A stretch of 39,330 bases of DNA from a virus: positions 1 to 39,330 of the IMG/VR virus record IMGVR_UViG_3300045999_009520; one strand, 5' to 3'. This document shows, piece by piece, positions 13,251-22,700 of the stretch. Positions within the stretch are counted from its first letter, which is position 1; every line of letters starts with the position of its first letter. The notes under the pieces were generated by a model. That model saw only the letters and a list, made by a program, of their open reading frames with translations. It had not been told where the DNA came from and searched no databases. A program made the translations under genes and the position numbers.

Positions 13251-14639
13251 TTAAAACGGATTATCCATATACTCAACAACTTCATAGTTATGTTCACCAA
13301 AAGGGTCATTTTTTGACCCTTTTATTTTGTTTATATATTTCTTTTCTTTTTTATTTACTTCATTGATAACATCTTGTAACTTAATCATAAGTTCATTTGG
13401 TACACTTGAGTTAGCATAACCTTTGAATTGGTTTATTCTATAAATTTCTTGATTATAATCATCAAGCCAATTATATTTACCAAAACTTATTTCAGCAGTG
13501 TATCTTTTTTCATCATACTCTGTTGTTAGAATACAACATTGTCCTCTATTGATATTATCTGAATAGGAGTTAACACAATGCTTTTGAGTGAGTCCTTCAA
13601 ATAAAAGTTCTTTACCATTTTTAATCATTTTAAATTGTTTTGGTAAATACTTTTCCAAGATAAGATATTTATCATGAACATGAATTGATTTTACTTTCAT
13701 CTTATCAATATTATCCAATAAGATTCTATCATGTTGTTCTTTGATATTATCTTTATTCAAAGAGAAGTTAATCTTTTGGCTAACATCATTTGCCATCTTG
13801 ATTAAATCATCAAAATATGTTTGATATTCAGGAGTTTTCTTTGCAATGTTTTTATATTCTAAAAATTTATCAATATAATTGATTGGATTTTTAAATATAG
13901 GTGCAACTGACATTATCTCATAAATATCATCAAATGATAAACCTGTAAATTGTTTATGTGATAATGGTTCATCAATTGTTTTAATCTTATTAATAAACTG
14001 TTGAAGACTTGAGCAAGAACCATATGATGATTTGGAAAAGTTATTTTGAGAAGTTAATGCTGTATTATTTTTTGCTCTTTTTCTTTCCAAATGATTTTCA
14101 CACCATTCATTCTTTTTATTATTAAAAAGAAGTTTTTTACTTAATTTAATAGTATCAGCATCTCTATTGAGACCAAAATAATTAAAAGGAAACTTTTTAA
14201 TATTTGATAATGAAAGCCATACTGCTTTATTTGATGAAAGCGGATTAAATTTTATTGCACCACTTGGTGAAATAAATACAAATGAAACATTCTTTTTGCT
14301 AGGATAGCAAAGATATTCATAACCTTGTTTTCTCATTTCAAGATGTTCACCTGCAAAAGAAAGTCTTTTCAGTTTAAATTGAGTGGTACTTAAAATAAGA
14401 GAATATCCTTTTTCAGTTACATTACAAAATGTACTATAAAAAACATTGTGAGTGTTATCTTCACCAAATTTTAAATACTTTTTATAGTTATTAAACCTTA
14501 ACTCATACTTATTATTTTCATCAATGATGGTTACATCCTCATTAAGGGCATTTGTATTTGCTTCTTTAGCAAAGTTATACATGCGACCATAGAGTTCAAA
14601 GGCAAGGTCTGAAATTGGAAAACGAAGATTATTGTTCAT
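13251..14639 (-). CDS. PcfJ-like domain protein
   Basis: 462 aa from the ATG at 14639. A TTG seven codons upstream is less likely because it lies inside a TATCTTTG promoter box. The C-terminal region LLFEGLTQKHCVNSYSDNI then RGQCCILTTEYDEKRYTAEI then YRINQFKGYANSSVP has the HCVxxY...TxEI...QxxGxxN signature of the PcfJ family, known from conjugative plasmids, phages and mobile elements. The role of PcfJ is unclear. The N-terminal 300 residues are unrecognised. Convergent with 12907-13245, 5 bp apart. Confidence 0.7.
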   Translation of the reverse strand: MNNNLRFPISDLAFELYGRMYNFAKEANTNALNEDVTIIDENNKYELRFNNYKKYLKFGEDNTHNVFYSTFCNVTEKGYSLILSTTQFKLKRLSFAGEHLEMRKQGYEYLCYPSKKNVSFVFISPSGAIKFNPLSSNKAVWLSLSNIKKFPFNYFGLNRDADTIKLSKKLLFNNKKNEWCENHLERKRAKNNTALTSQNNFSKSSYGSCSSLQQFINKIKTIDEPLSHKQFTGLSFDDIYEIMSVAPIFKNPINYIDKFLEYKNIAKKTPEYQTYFDDLIKMANDVSQKINFSLNKDNIKEQHDRILLDNIDKMKVKSIHVHDKYLILEKYLPKQFKMIKNGKELLFEGLTQKHCVNSYSDNINRGQCCILTTEYDEKRYTAEISFGKYNWLDDYNQEIYRINQFKGYANSSVPNELMIKLQDVINEVNKKEKKYINKIKGSKNDPFGEHNYEVVEYMDNPF

Positions 14640-14657
14640 AGGATTTTTAAGTTTGGA

Positions 14658-14690
14658 CAAAGATAAAAAAAGCCTCTGAAATTTTCAAAG
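14658..14690 (-). promoter_or_regulatory. Bacteroidota-type promoter embedded in a terminator
   Basis: Minus strand: TTTG, 20 nt, TATCTTTG (14658-14665), then 18 nt to the ATG at 14639. This fits the Bacteroidota -33 TTTG / -7 TAnnTTTG consensus. The TTTG lies in the arm of the upstream terminator hairpin and the -7 box begins within its T-tract. Confidence 0.65.
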
Positions 14691-14696
14691 GCTTTG
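14669..14696 (-). terminator. Rho-independent terminator of the ThyX-MazG-14707 group
   Basis: On the minus strand AAAGCCTTTGAAA pairs with TTTCAGAGGCTTT (one G-U pair) and is followed by seven T. On the plus strand the same position is a C-A mismatch, so the element is adapted to minus-strand transcripts. Confidence 0.85.
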
Positions 14697-14706
14697 TAAA
14701 AAAAAT

Positions 14707-14919
14707 TTAAATTTTTAATTCTCTATATCTTCTTTTATTATAAATTCTTGAAACGGTTCTTTCATCAAGTTCATAATATCTTTCACCATTTGTGGTAACA
14801 CAAGAACCTGTATAATCATCTTCTTCTCTTAAATTATTTTTTATTTTTGAAAGAAGATAATTTCTTATAATTCCTTGTCTACCTAATATTCTTGTTAAAG
14901 TAATTATTTTTAAACTCAT
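14707..14919 (-). CDS. Small hypothetical protein
   Basis: 70 aa, basic. No family is recognised. LTRILGRQGIIRNYLLSKI is helical, and VTTNGERYYELDERTVSRIYNKRRYREL may be a strand-helix DNA-binding segment. The ATG overlaps the TGA of the MazG gene (ATGA), and a strong terminator follows, so it is the last gene of that transcript. Confidence 0.65.
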   Translation of the reverse strand: MSLKIITLTRILGRQGIIRNYLLSKIKNNLREEDDYTGSCVTTNGERYYELDERTVSRIYNKRRYRELKI

Positions 14920-15467
14920 TCACCTTCAAGTCTTTTCCTTTCGGTTTCTAAATCCCTGTTGATAGCCTTTTCTGTATCAAACTTTTCAGGATAGCGAACC
15001 ATAAGTTTATTGATATTATTTGTCAATGATTGATAAAAATCAAAATTAAGATAGATTGATAATATATAAATCTTAATCATCAATGATGAAATATTCTTTT
15101 TTGGTTTCATTGATAGTTTTACAAAATCAATCAAATGTTTTACATATTCCTCATCAGTATAAGATGGTTTTTGACTTTCCAATAATGCTTCAGGCATTAC
15201 AGGTAATGTTATTTTATTGATTCTACAATAGTTTACAGCATACCAAAGAACATCCCCAATTAGTTCTTCTTGAAGATTTACATAGTCAATATCTTTTTTA
15301 TAAGCAATCTTCTTCTTATACACATCAATTGCTTCAGCAAGTTCTGTAATTAAACCCATTTTCATGTGAAGATTATTTAGTTTTTTACTTCCTAAATCTG
15401 TGCAAGTTCTTGCAGCAAGTTCTTGGTATTCCTTCAATGAGGAAATTTTGTTTTCTAGTTTATTCAT
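14916..15467 (-). CDS. MazG-like nucleotide pyrophosphohydrolase
   Basis: 183 aa. The helix pair GLITELAEAIDVYKKK (E42, E45) and LQEELIGDVLWYAVNY (E67/E68, D72) gives the EExxE...ExxD metal-binding pattern of all-alpha NTP pyrophosphohydrolases. The enzyme converts (d)NTPs to monophosphates and may clean dUTP or odd nucleotides, or lower ppGpp-type alarms. It is next to ThyX, so a role in dTMP supply (dUTP to dUMP) is plausible. The ATG is 4 nt after TATATTTG. Confidence 0.8.
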   Translation of the reverse strand: MNKLENKISSLKEYQELAARTCTDLGSKKLNNLHMKMGLITELAEAIDVYKKKIAYKKDIDYVNLQEELIGDVLWYAVNYCRINKITLPVMPEALLESQKPSYTDEEYVKHLIDFVKLSMKPKKNISSLMIKIYILSIYLNFDFYQSLTNNINKLMVRYPEKFDTEKAINRDLETERKRLEGE

Positions 15468-15471
15468 AATA

Positions 15472-15479
15472 CAAATATA
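15472..15479 (-). promoter_or_regulatory. TATATTTG box 4 nt before ATG (MazG)
   Basis: TATATTTG-TATT-ATG on the minus strand. An upstream TTTG is 17 nt away, near the Bacteroidota -33 position. Confidence 0.6.
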
Positions 15480-15488
15480 TAATTTTTT

Positions 15489-16127
15489 TTAAAATCCAAA
15501 AGCAGTAAGGCTATGTTGAAATGGATTTCCTTCAATATTTTTAACACATTCAAGCATTTCAGCTACTACTTCTCTTGTTTCTTGTTGAGCATCAGGTTTT
15601 AATCTAAGATTACAAAGATGAATAAATGCTTGAAAAGAACCTGTCCAAATAAATGTTGTATTCAAATTCAAAGGTAAGATTGTTCTTGCTTGTTCTTTTG
15701 ATACACCAAGTTCAATAAGTTTTTCATATGCACCTTTACAACGCTCAATAATATCAGCTTCAATAATAGAAGCCATTTCTTGATTCTCAATAACACCTTC
15801 ACTACCCTGTTTAGAAGATGTGGATTGTTTTCTCCATTCTGTTACTGTTGTATATGTATCAGAAAAGTCAACATATCTACCTGAAATAGAATTAGCTGCC
15901 CAACCAACCTGATGTTTAAATAATTGTCTCTCAACATAGATTGGACAGTTGATTCTAAATTGTAAACTACAATGTCTAAATGGTGAAGTATGACCATGTT
16001 TAACAAGATAATTAATTAATTTAATATCTTTATCGGTAAATTCATCAACCTGTTTTCCATAACTCACTCTTGCTGTGTTAGTTATGGTCAAATCACTTCC
16101 AAAGTGGGATAAGAGTTCTGCTTTCAT
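15489..16127 (-). CDS. thyX: FAD-dependent thymidylate synthase ThyX
   Basis: 212 aa, normal length. The FAD/dUMP motif region is ERQLFKHQVGWAANSISGRY (RHRxxS-type, with KHQ in place of RHR as in some phage forms). HTSPFRHCSLQFRINCPIYV precedes it and ARTILPLNLNTTFIWTGS follows, both typical. It makes dTMP from dUMP with methylene-tetrahydrofolate and reduced flavin. It begins a minus-strand transcript with MazG that ends at the terminator at 14669. The ATG is 4 nt after TATATTTG. Confidence 0.97.
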   Translation of the reverse strand: MKAELLSHFGSDLTITNTARVSYGKQVDEFTDKDIKLINYLVKHGHTSPFRHCSLQFRINCPIYVERQLFKHQVGWAANSISGRYVDFSDTYTTVTEWRKQSTSSKQGSEGVIENQEMASIIEADIIERCKGAYEKLIELGVSKEQARTILPLNLNTTFIWTGSFQAFIHLCNLRLKPDAQQETREVVAEMLECVKNIEGNPFQHSLTAFGF

Positions 16128-16131
16128 AGGT

Positions 16132-16139
16132 CAAATATA
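16132..16139 (-). promoter_or_regulatory. TATATTTG box 4 nt before ATG (ThyX)
   Basis: TATATTTG-ACCT-ATG on the minus strand, with TTG 20 nt upstream. This is a good Bacteroidota-type promoter whose start site would fall at or beside the ATG. Confidence 0.6.
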
Positions 16140-16178
16140 AAAGTTTTTTTTTAAATTTTCAATAACAAATAAAATACG

Positions 16179-16187
16179 CTATTTATG
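16179..16187 (+). promoter_or_regulatory. CTATTTATG motif upstream of the giant structural gene
   Basis: Candidate late motif ending 12 nt before the ATG. Confidence 0.5.
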
Positions 16188-16199
16188 AAAAAGGAATAA

Positions 16200-19100
16200 A
16201 TGGCTGAAAATAGTCCACTAAAAAAATATGCTGACGAACAAAGACCTGAATCTTTACAAAAGAATTTGTATAAGATAGATACACCTTATGATTTAAATGA
16301 TGATTTAGTTAGTAAAAGTTTAAATTTATTAAGGTCGTTAACAGGATATGATTATAGGTCAAATACATTATTAAATTTAGTAGAACGACTTGTAGATGTT
16401 GAAAATAGTCAATTACTTATTGAAGGTGGTAAAAGATTAGCTGTTGAATTTGGTAGAAGAGCATTAACAAGAAATTTAGGAAGTTTAATTCCAACACCAA
16501 GAGATTTAACACCAAATTTTAGAAAATACTTTAAAAATCAGGAATATACAAGAAATGATTCTTTTATTACCGACCCTGAAAAAAATCCAAAAAGAACTCT
16601 TGCAGACAAACTTTTAGAAAACACAATTGGGTATGTTGATAATGATAGTTATTTATCTGGTCTTTATGAAAAATATGGTGGTCAAATATCGAATTCTGAT
16701 ATAAATTATAAGTATTCAGGTGATATGATAAAAGAGAAAATATTGCAATTAAATAAAAATTCAGTATTTTCAACTTATAATGTAAAAAATACAAGTAAAA
16801 TTGAATTTGGTAAACAATCATTTACATTTAGAAATACTTATTCTGAAGATTTTGTAAATCAAGACCCTGAAAATAATAGTGGTTTATATACTAAAAGTAA
16901 TAATGTTGATGTTTTGTATACAAAAGGTTATTTTAGAGATGTAAGTGAATTTTACCTTGATAAGATAAGTTCTGGAAAAATACAAAAAGATTATGAAAAG
17001 GAAAAAGAAAGTTTAGAAATAGAGCAAGGATTTGGTACTACTGAACCTAATAGTGCAAGAGAAACAAATACTGATTCAGTAAGTTTAAAAGTTAGTGATA
17101 GTATTTTAAATACTGTAACAACTACACTTATCGGTGATGATTTTAGATATGATAGTCGTGATAACCCCTCATTTATATATCTTGATGAAAATAAAGTAAA
17201 AAGGGGTTTGATATATTTTACATCTAAACTTGCTAAAGAAAATAATATTATTGCACAAGATAAAAAATATATAAAGTCAAAAGATGTAAATGGTAATGTA
17301 ATTAATTATTATAAAGGCAATGGTTTTTGTAGAACTTTTACGGTTTATAATCAATATGATTATTATGGTAGATTAATTAGATTTAAAGGTAATGGACAAG
17401 CAAATTCTGTTTTAAAGGATAGTGTCATGCCAAAAATAGCACCTATGATGGGTGATACTCCTGCGGATAGACGCAATTATTTCTTTACTATGGAAAATCT
17501 TGCAGTAAAAGTAGCTGATACAGATACAGATTGCGATAGAGGTCCAAATGGTGGAAGATGGATGTGGTTTCCACCATACAATGTAAAAATGTCAGATAAT
17601 AATAGTGTAAATTGGTCTGATATGAATTTTCTTGGAAGACCTGAACCAATATTTTCATATCAAAATACAACAAGAAATTTAAGTCTTTCTTTTACTTTGT
17701 TAATTGATACTGTTGCAAAACATCAAGATGTTGCAACAACTATACAAAACCATTATGATTATTTATATGGTTGTAAAGATTTTCCTGATACAAACCCAAA
17801 CCCACCATCTCCACCACCGCCACCACCTAGTCCACCAAAACAAGTACCAACAGGTATATCAAAAACTGAACAAGTTAAAGCAGGTTGTAAATATTATTTT
17901 AAAAATGATAATTATGGTGTTAAAATAACTGATATTGATTATACATCAGGTGATACAGGTAACGATTTAGACGTAAATGGAAACCCTATAAATATACCTG
18001 ATTTAAATAAAAAAACAGCAAATAATTTATTTATTTCAGAGTTGAATAATTCATTAACTAATCTTAATGGTAAAATTACAAAAGATACAAATGCAATAGA
18101 AATAACTATAATTGGTGCTGCTTCTGAACTTTTTTCAAAAAGAAGTAGTAAAAGTGAAAAAGATTACAATCTTGGATTAGGTATGAGAAGAGCGTATTCT
18201 TTAATGAAAACTATTATAAATGAATTTAACACAAACTATGGTACAGGTGAATTAGGTACAATTAATACAAATACACAATCTCCGGCAGTTAATGAAACAG
18301 GAGGATTATATTATTTTGGTGAATATGAAACAAACTCAAATGAGCCAAAAACCAAAACTTTTGAATATAAAAATTCTAAAAATAATTGTACAATTAAATT
18401 TACATTAAAAACAGAAGGTAGTGCAAAAGCATCTGATAATCCAAATTTTAATAATAGAAATAAAACTAATTTTATTTTTGAAAGATATGGTTCTTTAAAT
18501 CTTATAGAAGTTACAACAACAGAAGCTAGTCAATCTACTGCCCCTAACTTAGCTACACCACCAAGTACTAATCCGGCAGGACAACCAGGACAACAAGCTA
18601 CATCTCAAGCACAACCTTGTGACCCTTCATTAACTTTAGACTTTCAAAAAGTTGATGAAAGAACAAGATTTCCAATTGGTCCTGAAAGACTTAAAACATT
18701 TTCACCTGTATTTAATAGTCAAACACCATTTGATTTTACAAAGCGTTATGTATTTTTACATCAACTTACAAGACCATCTAAATTAAAGAATTTAACTAAT
18801 ATTGAAAATACAGCATTTGGTAGAATGCCTGTATTTATATTGCGTTATGGTGATTTTATTCATTCAAAAGCTATTGCAAGGTCAATTAATTTTGATATAC
18901 AAGAATCAACTTGGGATTTAAATCCTGAAGGTATGGGTGCTATTCCATTAATTTGTAATGTAACAATGGATATAACACTTCTTGGTGGTCAATCTCTTGC
19001 AGGTCCAATTGATAAAATTCAAACTGCTAATGATTCTGCATTTATTGCTAATACTTCATTTAATAGTGGAAGATATAAAGATAATTACAGATTCCAATCT

Positions 19101-19700
19101 GTAAGAGATATAGAAAAAGAAATATATGGTGATATTGTGAATGGAAGTAGTTCTAATAATTCTACTACTAGTCAAGCAAATACTAATGCAGCAGGTGGTG
19201 CAAATCAAAATACGGCATCACAAAATGTGGCAAATGGTTCAAATGCACCTGCTGGTGGTAATCAATCACAAGCACAGAATGCAGCACAAAGTGCAGCAGC
19301 AGCAGGTAGTGCAGCAGCACCAAATGCAAAACCTGAAGAAAGGGATAATAAAGTTCCTAAAAAGGATAAGGATAAAACAAAAACACAACAAACAACAAAT
19401 AAGAAAAAAGAAGATAAATCAAGAAAAGAAAACAAAGATAATTCTACTGCTAATCCAGGAAGCAAATCAAAAGATTTAAAAGTTAATTTAAATAAGAGTG
19501 CAATACCAGGATTGACAACAGAAGAAATAAATCGTGTTGCCAATTTACCAGCACCAAGTTTTAATTTTAACCCTAATACTAGTTTACAATCTGATAATAC
19601 ACAAGTGTATAGAAAAACAGGTGGTATAAATAAACGTGGTAATTTTGGTGGTTTTGGTGGTGGTAGTTTTGGTGGTGGTGGTGCTAGTGGAAATTTCTAA
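16200..19700 (+). CDS. Large tail/baseplate-type structural protein with OmpA-like insert
   Basis: 1166 aa. The N-terminal 530 residues and the region from about 815 to 985 look like a split structural core: WMWFPPYNVKMSD, FLGRPEPIFSYQNTTRNLSL (about 477-496) and MPVFILRYGDFIHSKAIARS with STWDLNPEGMGAIPLICNVT, as in phage baseplate/tail-tube-junction proteins. Between them, after a Pro-rich linker (about 533-547), residues 610-680 resemble an OmpA C-domain (EITIIGAASELFS ... YNLGLGMRRAYSLM), which binds peptidoglycan. The end is Ala/Gln/Lys-rich low complexity and then a Gly-rich tail. Virion role inferred; the exact tail position is unknown. Confidence 0.65.
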   Translation: MAENSPLKKYADEQRPESLQKNLYKIDTPYDLNDDLVSKSLNLLRSLTGYDYRSNTLLNLVERLVDVENSQLLIEGGKRLAVEFGRRALTRNLGSLIPTPRDLTPNFRKYFKNQEYTRNDSFITDPEKNPKRTLADKLLENTIGYVDNDSYLSGLYEKYGGQISNSDINYKYSGDMIKEKILQLNKNSVFSTYNVKNTSKIEFGKQSFTFRNTYSEDFVNQDPENNSGLYTKSNNVDVLYTKGYFRDVSEFYLDKISSGKIQKDYEKEKESLEIEQGFGTTEPNSARETNTDSVSLKVSDSILNTVTTTLIGDDFRYDSRDNPSFIYLDENKVKRGLIYFTSKLAKENNIIAQDKKYIKSKDVNGNVINYYKGNGFCRTFTVYNQYDYYGRLIRFKGNGQANSVLKDSVMPKIAPMMGDTPADRRNYFFTMENLAVKVADTDTDCDRGPNGGRWMWFPPYNVKMSDNNSVNWSDMNFLGRPEPIFSYQNTTRNLSLSFTLLIDTVAKHQDVATTIQNHYDYLYGCKDFPDTNPNPPSPPPPPPSPPKQVPTGISKTEQVKAGCKYYFKNDNYGVKITDIDYTSGDTGNDLDVNGNPINIPDLNKKTANNLFISELNNSLTNLNGKITKDTNAIEITIIGAASELFSKRSSKSEKDYNLGLGMRRAYSLMKTIINEFNTNYGTGELGTINTNTQSPAVNETGGLYYFGEYETNSNEPKTKTFEYKNSKNNCTIKFTLKTEGSAKASDNPNFNNRNKTNFIFERYGSLNLIEVTTTEASQSTAPNLATPPSTNPAGQPGQQATSQAQPCDPSLTLDFQKVDERTRFPIGPERLKTFSPVFNSQTPFDFTKRYVFLHQLTRPSKLKNLTNIENTAFGRMPVFILRYGDFIHSKAIARSINFDIQESTWDLNPEGMGAIPLICNVTMDITLLGGQSLAGPIDKIQTANDSAFIANTSFNSGRYKDNYRFQSVRDIEKEIYGDIVNGSSSNNSTTSQANTNAAGGANQNTASQNVANGSNAPAGGNQSQAQNAAQSAAAAGSAAAPNAKPEERDNKVPKKDKDKTKTQQTTNKKKEDKSRKENKDNSTANPGSKSKDLKVNLNKSAIPGLTTEEINRVANLPAPSFNFNPNTSLQSDNTQVYRKTGGINKRGNFGGFGGGSFGGGGASGNF

Positions 19701-19701
19701 G

Positions 19702-22700
19702 CTAAACCTCTTTTATAATTTCTAAGTCTCCATTTATAACCTGATAAATGAAAAACTTATTTGATTGTACTATTTTTTTGTTTGGTGATGCTTTATAAAT
19801 CTTATATAAGTCTTTATAACTGCTTAGTGGTAGATAAACATTTTCATTATCTAAATATTTATTGAATTTATCATCTACTAATTCATTATTTATATTATAA
19901 GAATTTTTCAAAACTAATACAATATCACCATTTTTATATCTTTGATGTTGCATTCTTAGTCTACTTGTAATTCCCATATTTTTCATCTTGTTTCTGATTT
20001 CAATATACTTATCATAATATTCTTGTGATTTAAGTTCATAATCACATTTATATTCTGTAAATATATCATCAGGTCTAAGTCCTGTTCTATTCCAAAACTT
20101 AACTTCTTTTTCTTCTAAGTAAAAGAAATCTTCAATTGAATCTCTATCAAAGTTTACAAGTTGAATTTCATTATCGGCATAGTATTCTCTATCCATTGGT
20201 TTTTCTTTGATAAGAGTGTTTCTTATCTTTTCAGGGAACACTGTTAATAATGCTGTTACACGTTTATTAAAATTATTAACATAACGAGCAACATTATATT
20301 CTCCAAGCATATCAGGATTATTTTTTAATTCACTTTCAGTAATAACATATGAATTATACATTCCTGTTTTCTTATTGATAGATACATCACCATGAGATTT
20401 GGCAGTACCATTATTTACATAGTAAATAAAGTCCATGCCACTAGTATTAATGTTATTAGCAATAACAAGTTCCATATGTGCTTGTTTAGCTTTTGCTTTA
20501 CCATTAATATCTGTACCTCTATTTTGATATTCTTCTACGGTTTGTTTTAATCTTGATTTAGATGCAATCTTTTTAATAGGAATTTGTTTACAATAAATCT
20601 TTGTCAGATATTCATAATAGAATTCTATAAAGTCTTTCGGCCTGTTAGTAAGGATGAGTTTAATTCCTTCGTTGACAAAATCCTCAATGTATTCCGACAT
20701 GGTTTTAGACTTGATTGTATTTCCTGTGACCTTTGGTTTCGACTTTTTAATTTTAAGGTTCTTAATAGTTTCTCCCAAGTAAGAGTTCTTCTCTGCGTAT
20801 TCTTTAAGGTAGCCATCTTCTTTTCCTAAATATTCTTTTGGAATATTAAATATTTTTTTCTTATTCTTATCTTCAAGTGTTGAGTATTCAAGGTTTGCAT
20901 AGTTCTTTCTTGAAAAGTTAGCAGCAGATATCCACATACCATCATTATCAAGTTTCATATATTGTCCTGCAATGATATCATTATTGAATTTTTCAACCAT
21001 TGCATCTACCCCTTTATATGTTACACCTTCATATTCATAAGTCAAATCATCAATCTTAATTGGTGTATCTAACTTATTAAAGTTTAAATCAATATTTGTA
21101 TATTCAGGTACAGAGAAGTTACAACCATCAGTATCTTCTGTAATTGGAATTGCACCAAATTGCATGAAATAATGAATCATTCTTCTAAGATATTGTCTAC
21201 CTGTACAAGTAATGCGTTCAGCACAATCAAAATCTGCCCAATTAAAATATTCAGACCCAAATGCACCAAAGTTTGAGTTATTAAGAATTTTAATTGGAAG
21301 TTGTAGAGCATCATAAAACTTCCTATCTGATTCAGGTAAAGTTTCATCCTTTGCCCATTTCTTATATTTATCCCTTGTAAATTTAAAATAACTTAATAAT
21401 CTAAATAAGATATTAGTTATATCATGTCTTGGGAATACATAATGTTCAAGTTGAATAGATGGATATAGACCTGCATAGTCTTCTTTATATATGTTTTCAA
21501 AATATCCAACTTTGAATGTTCTTGATAAACCACCTGTGAATTCTTTTTTATTTGGGGTATATGGTATTGCAAGATTATTCTCATAACTCCAAGCTGTCAT
21601 AATCAAATTCCATGAACCTGCACCACCAATAGTTGCGGTTCTTTCCAATGTTGTTGGAAGAAGTTTTGAAAGCATGAATGTAGATTCATTATAAATCTTA
21701 TCAACTTGCAATGTTTCCCATAAATCATCCTCAAGATATTTTTCAATGATTTCTTTACCTGTTATTATTTTATCATAATCAGGATTCATTTCAAGATATT
21801 CAATTACTTTACTTTGATATTCATCAGGTATTAATTCATAATCATTAGTTTCGGATTTATTAATGTAGAACTTATCTTGCTTCCACATCTCATAAATCTT
21901 AGCACCATTCTTAACATACATACGATTAGGTTTGGCAATACCTGCAAATTTGCAAACATATTTCAAACCTGCTTCTTTCATATTTGAATTAATAGCTTGG
22001 GTTTTCCATACTGCGTGAATAATATCTAAAACATTATAACCAAACATAGATGTTTTGGTATAATATTTTGTTTCATTACCAACTTTAAGACTTGAGTTTT
22101 CTAGTCTTTTTATATTCTTACTATCAATATAGGTTGTTTTTAATGATTCAATATCTAATCCTAAAAGTTCTGCTCTTTTAAGAATAAAATTAAAATCAAA
22201 ATCTTCACTATTATAACCAAATATGATTGCAGGTTTAAGTCTATCAATGTTTCTAAAGAGATTTGTGATTAATCTTTTTTCTTCTTCATCATTATTCATT
22301 TCATTGACAAAATCAATTGAAACGAACTTACGATTATCTTTACAACCAATAGCAAAGATTCTATCTTTTTCAGGACTTAAACCTGTGGTTTCAATATCGA
22401 ATACAAACTTATGTACTTCATCATATGTTTTATACCCATTAAACATACGAATACCTTTTTGTATAAGGTATTGTTCTTCGGGTTTAATTGTATAAAATAG
22501 ATTTCTGTTTGATAGTTCATAAAAGACATTTATCTTTTCGCCTTCTTTTAGTTTATCCTTAAAGATGATTCGGTATACATTTTCACTTTCATCATGAAAG
22601 ATTTCATAATTATGAAATAACCCTAATTTTTTTAATGTACCATCATTTTTACTTGCAGTAGGTACATCCTCAATTAAATCGGTTACATCATCATCTTCAT

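Noticed and set aside
14639-14660. TTG start for the PcfJ-like gene at 14660
   Set aside because: It would overlap the TATCTTTG promoter box; the ATG at 14639 fits the promoter spacing better.
17704-17928. Other-frame ORFs inside the giant tail gene and in low-complexity regions (also around 19141-19543, 32067-32498 and 37098-37397)
   Set aside because: They are shadows of repetitive Pro/Gln/Ala/Gly coding sequence in the true frame, with biased composition and no start context.
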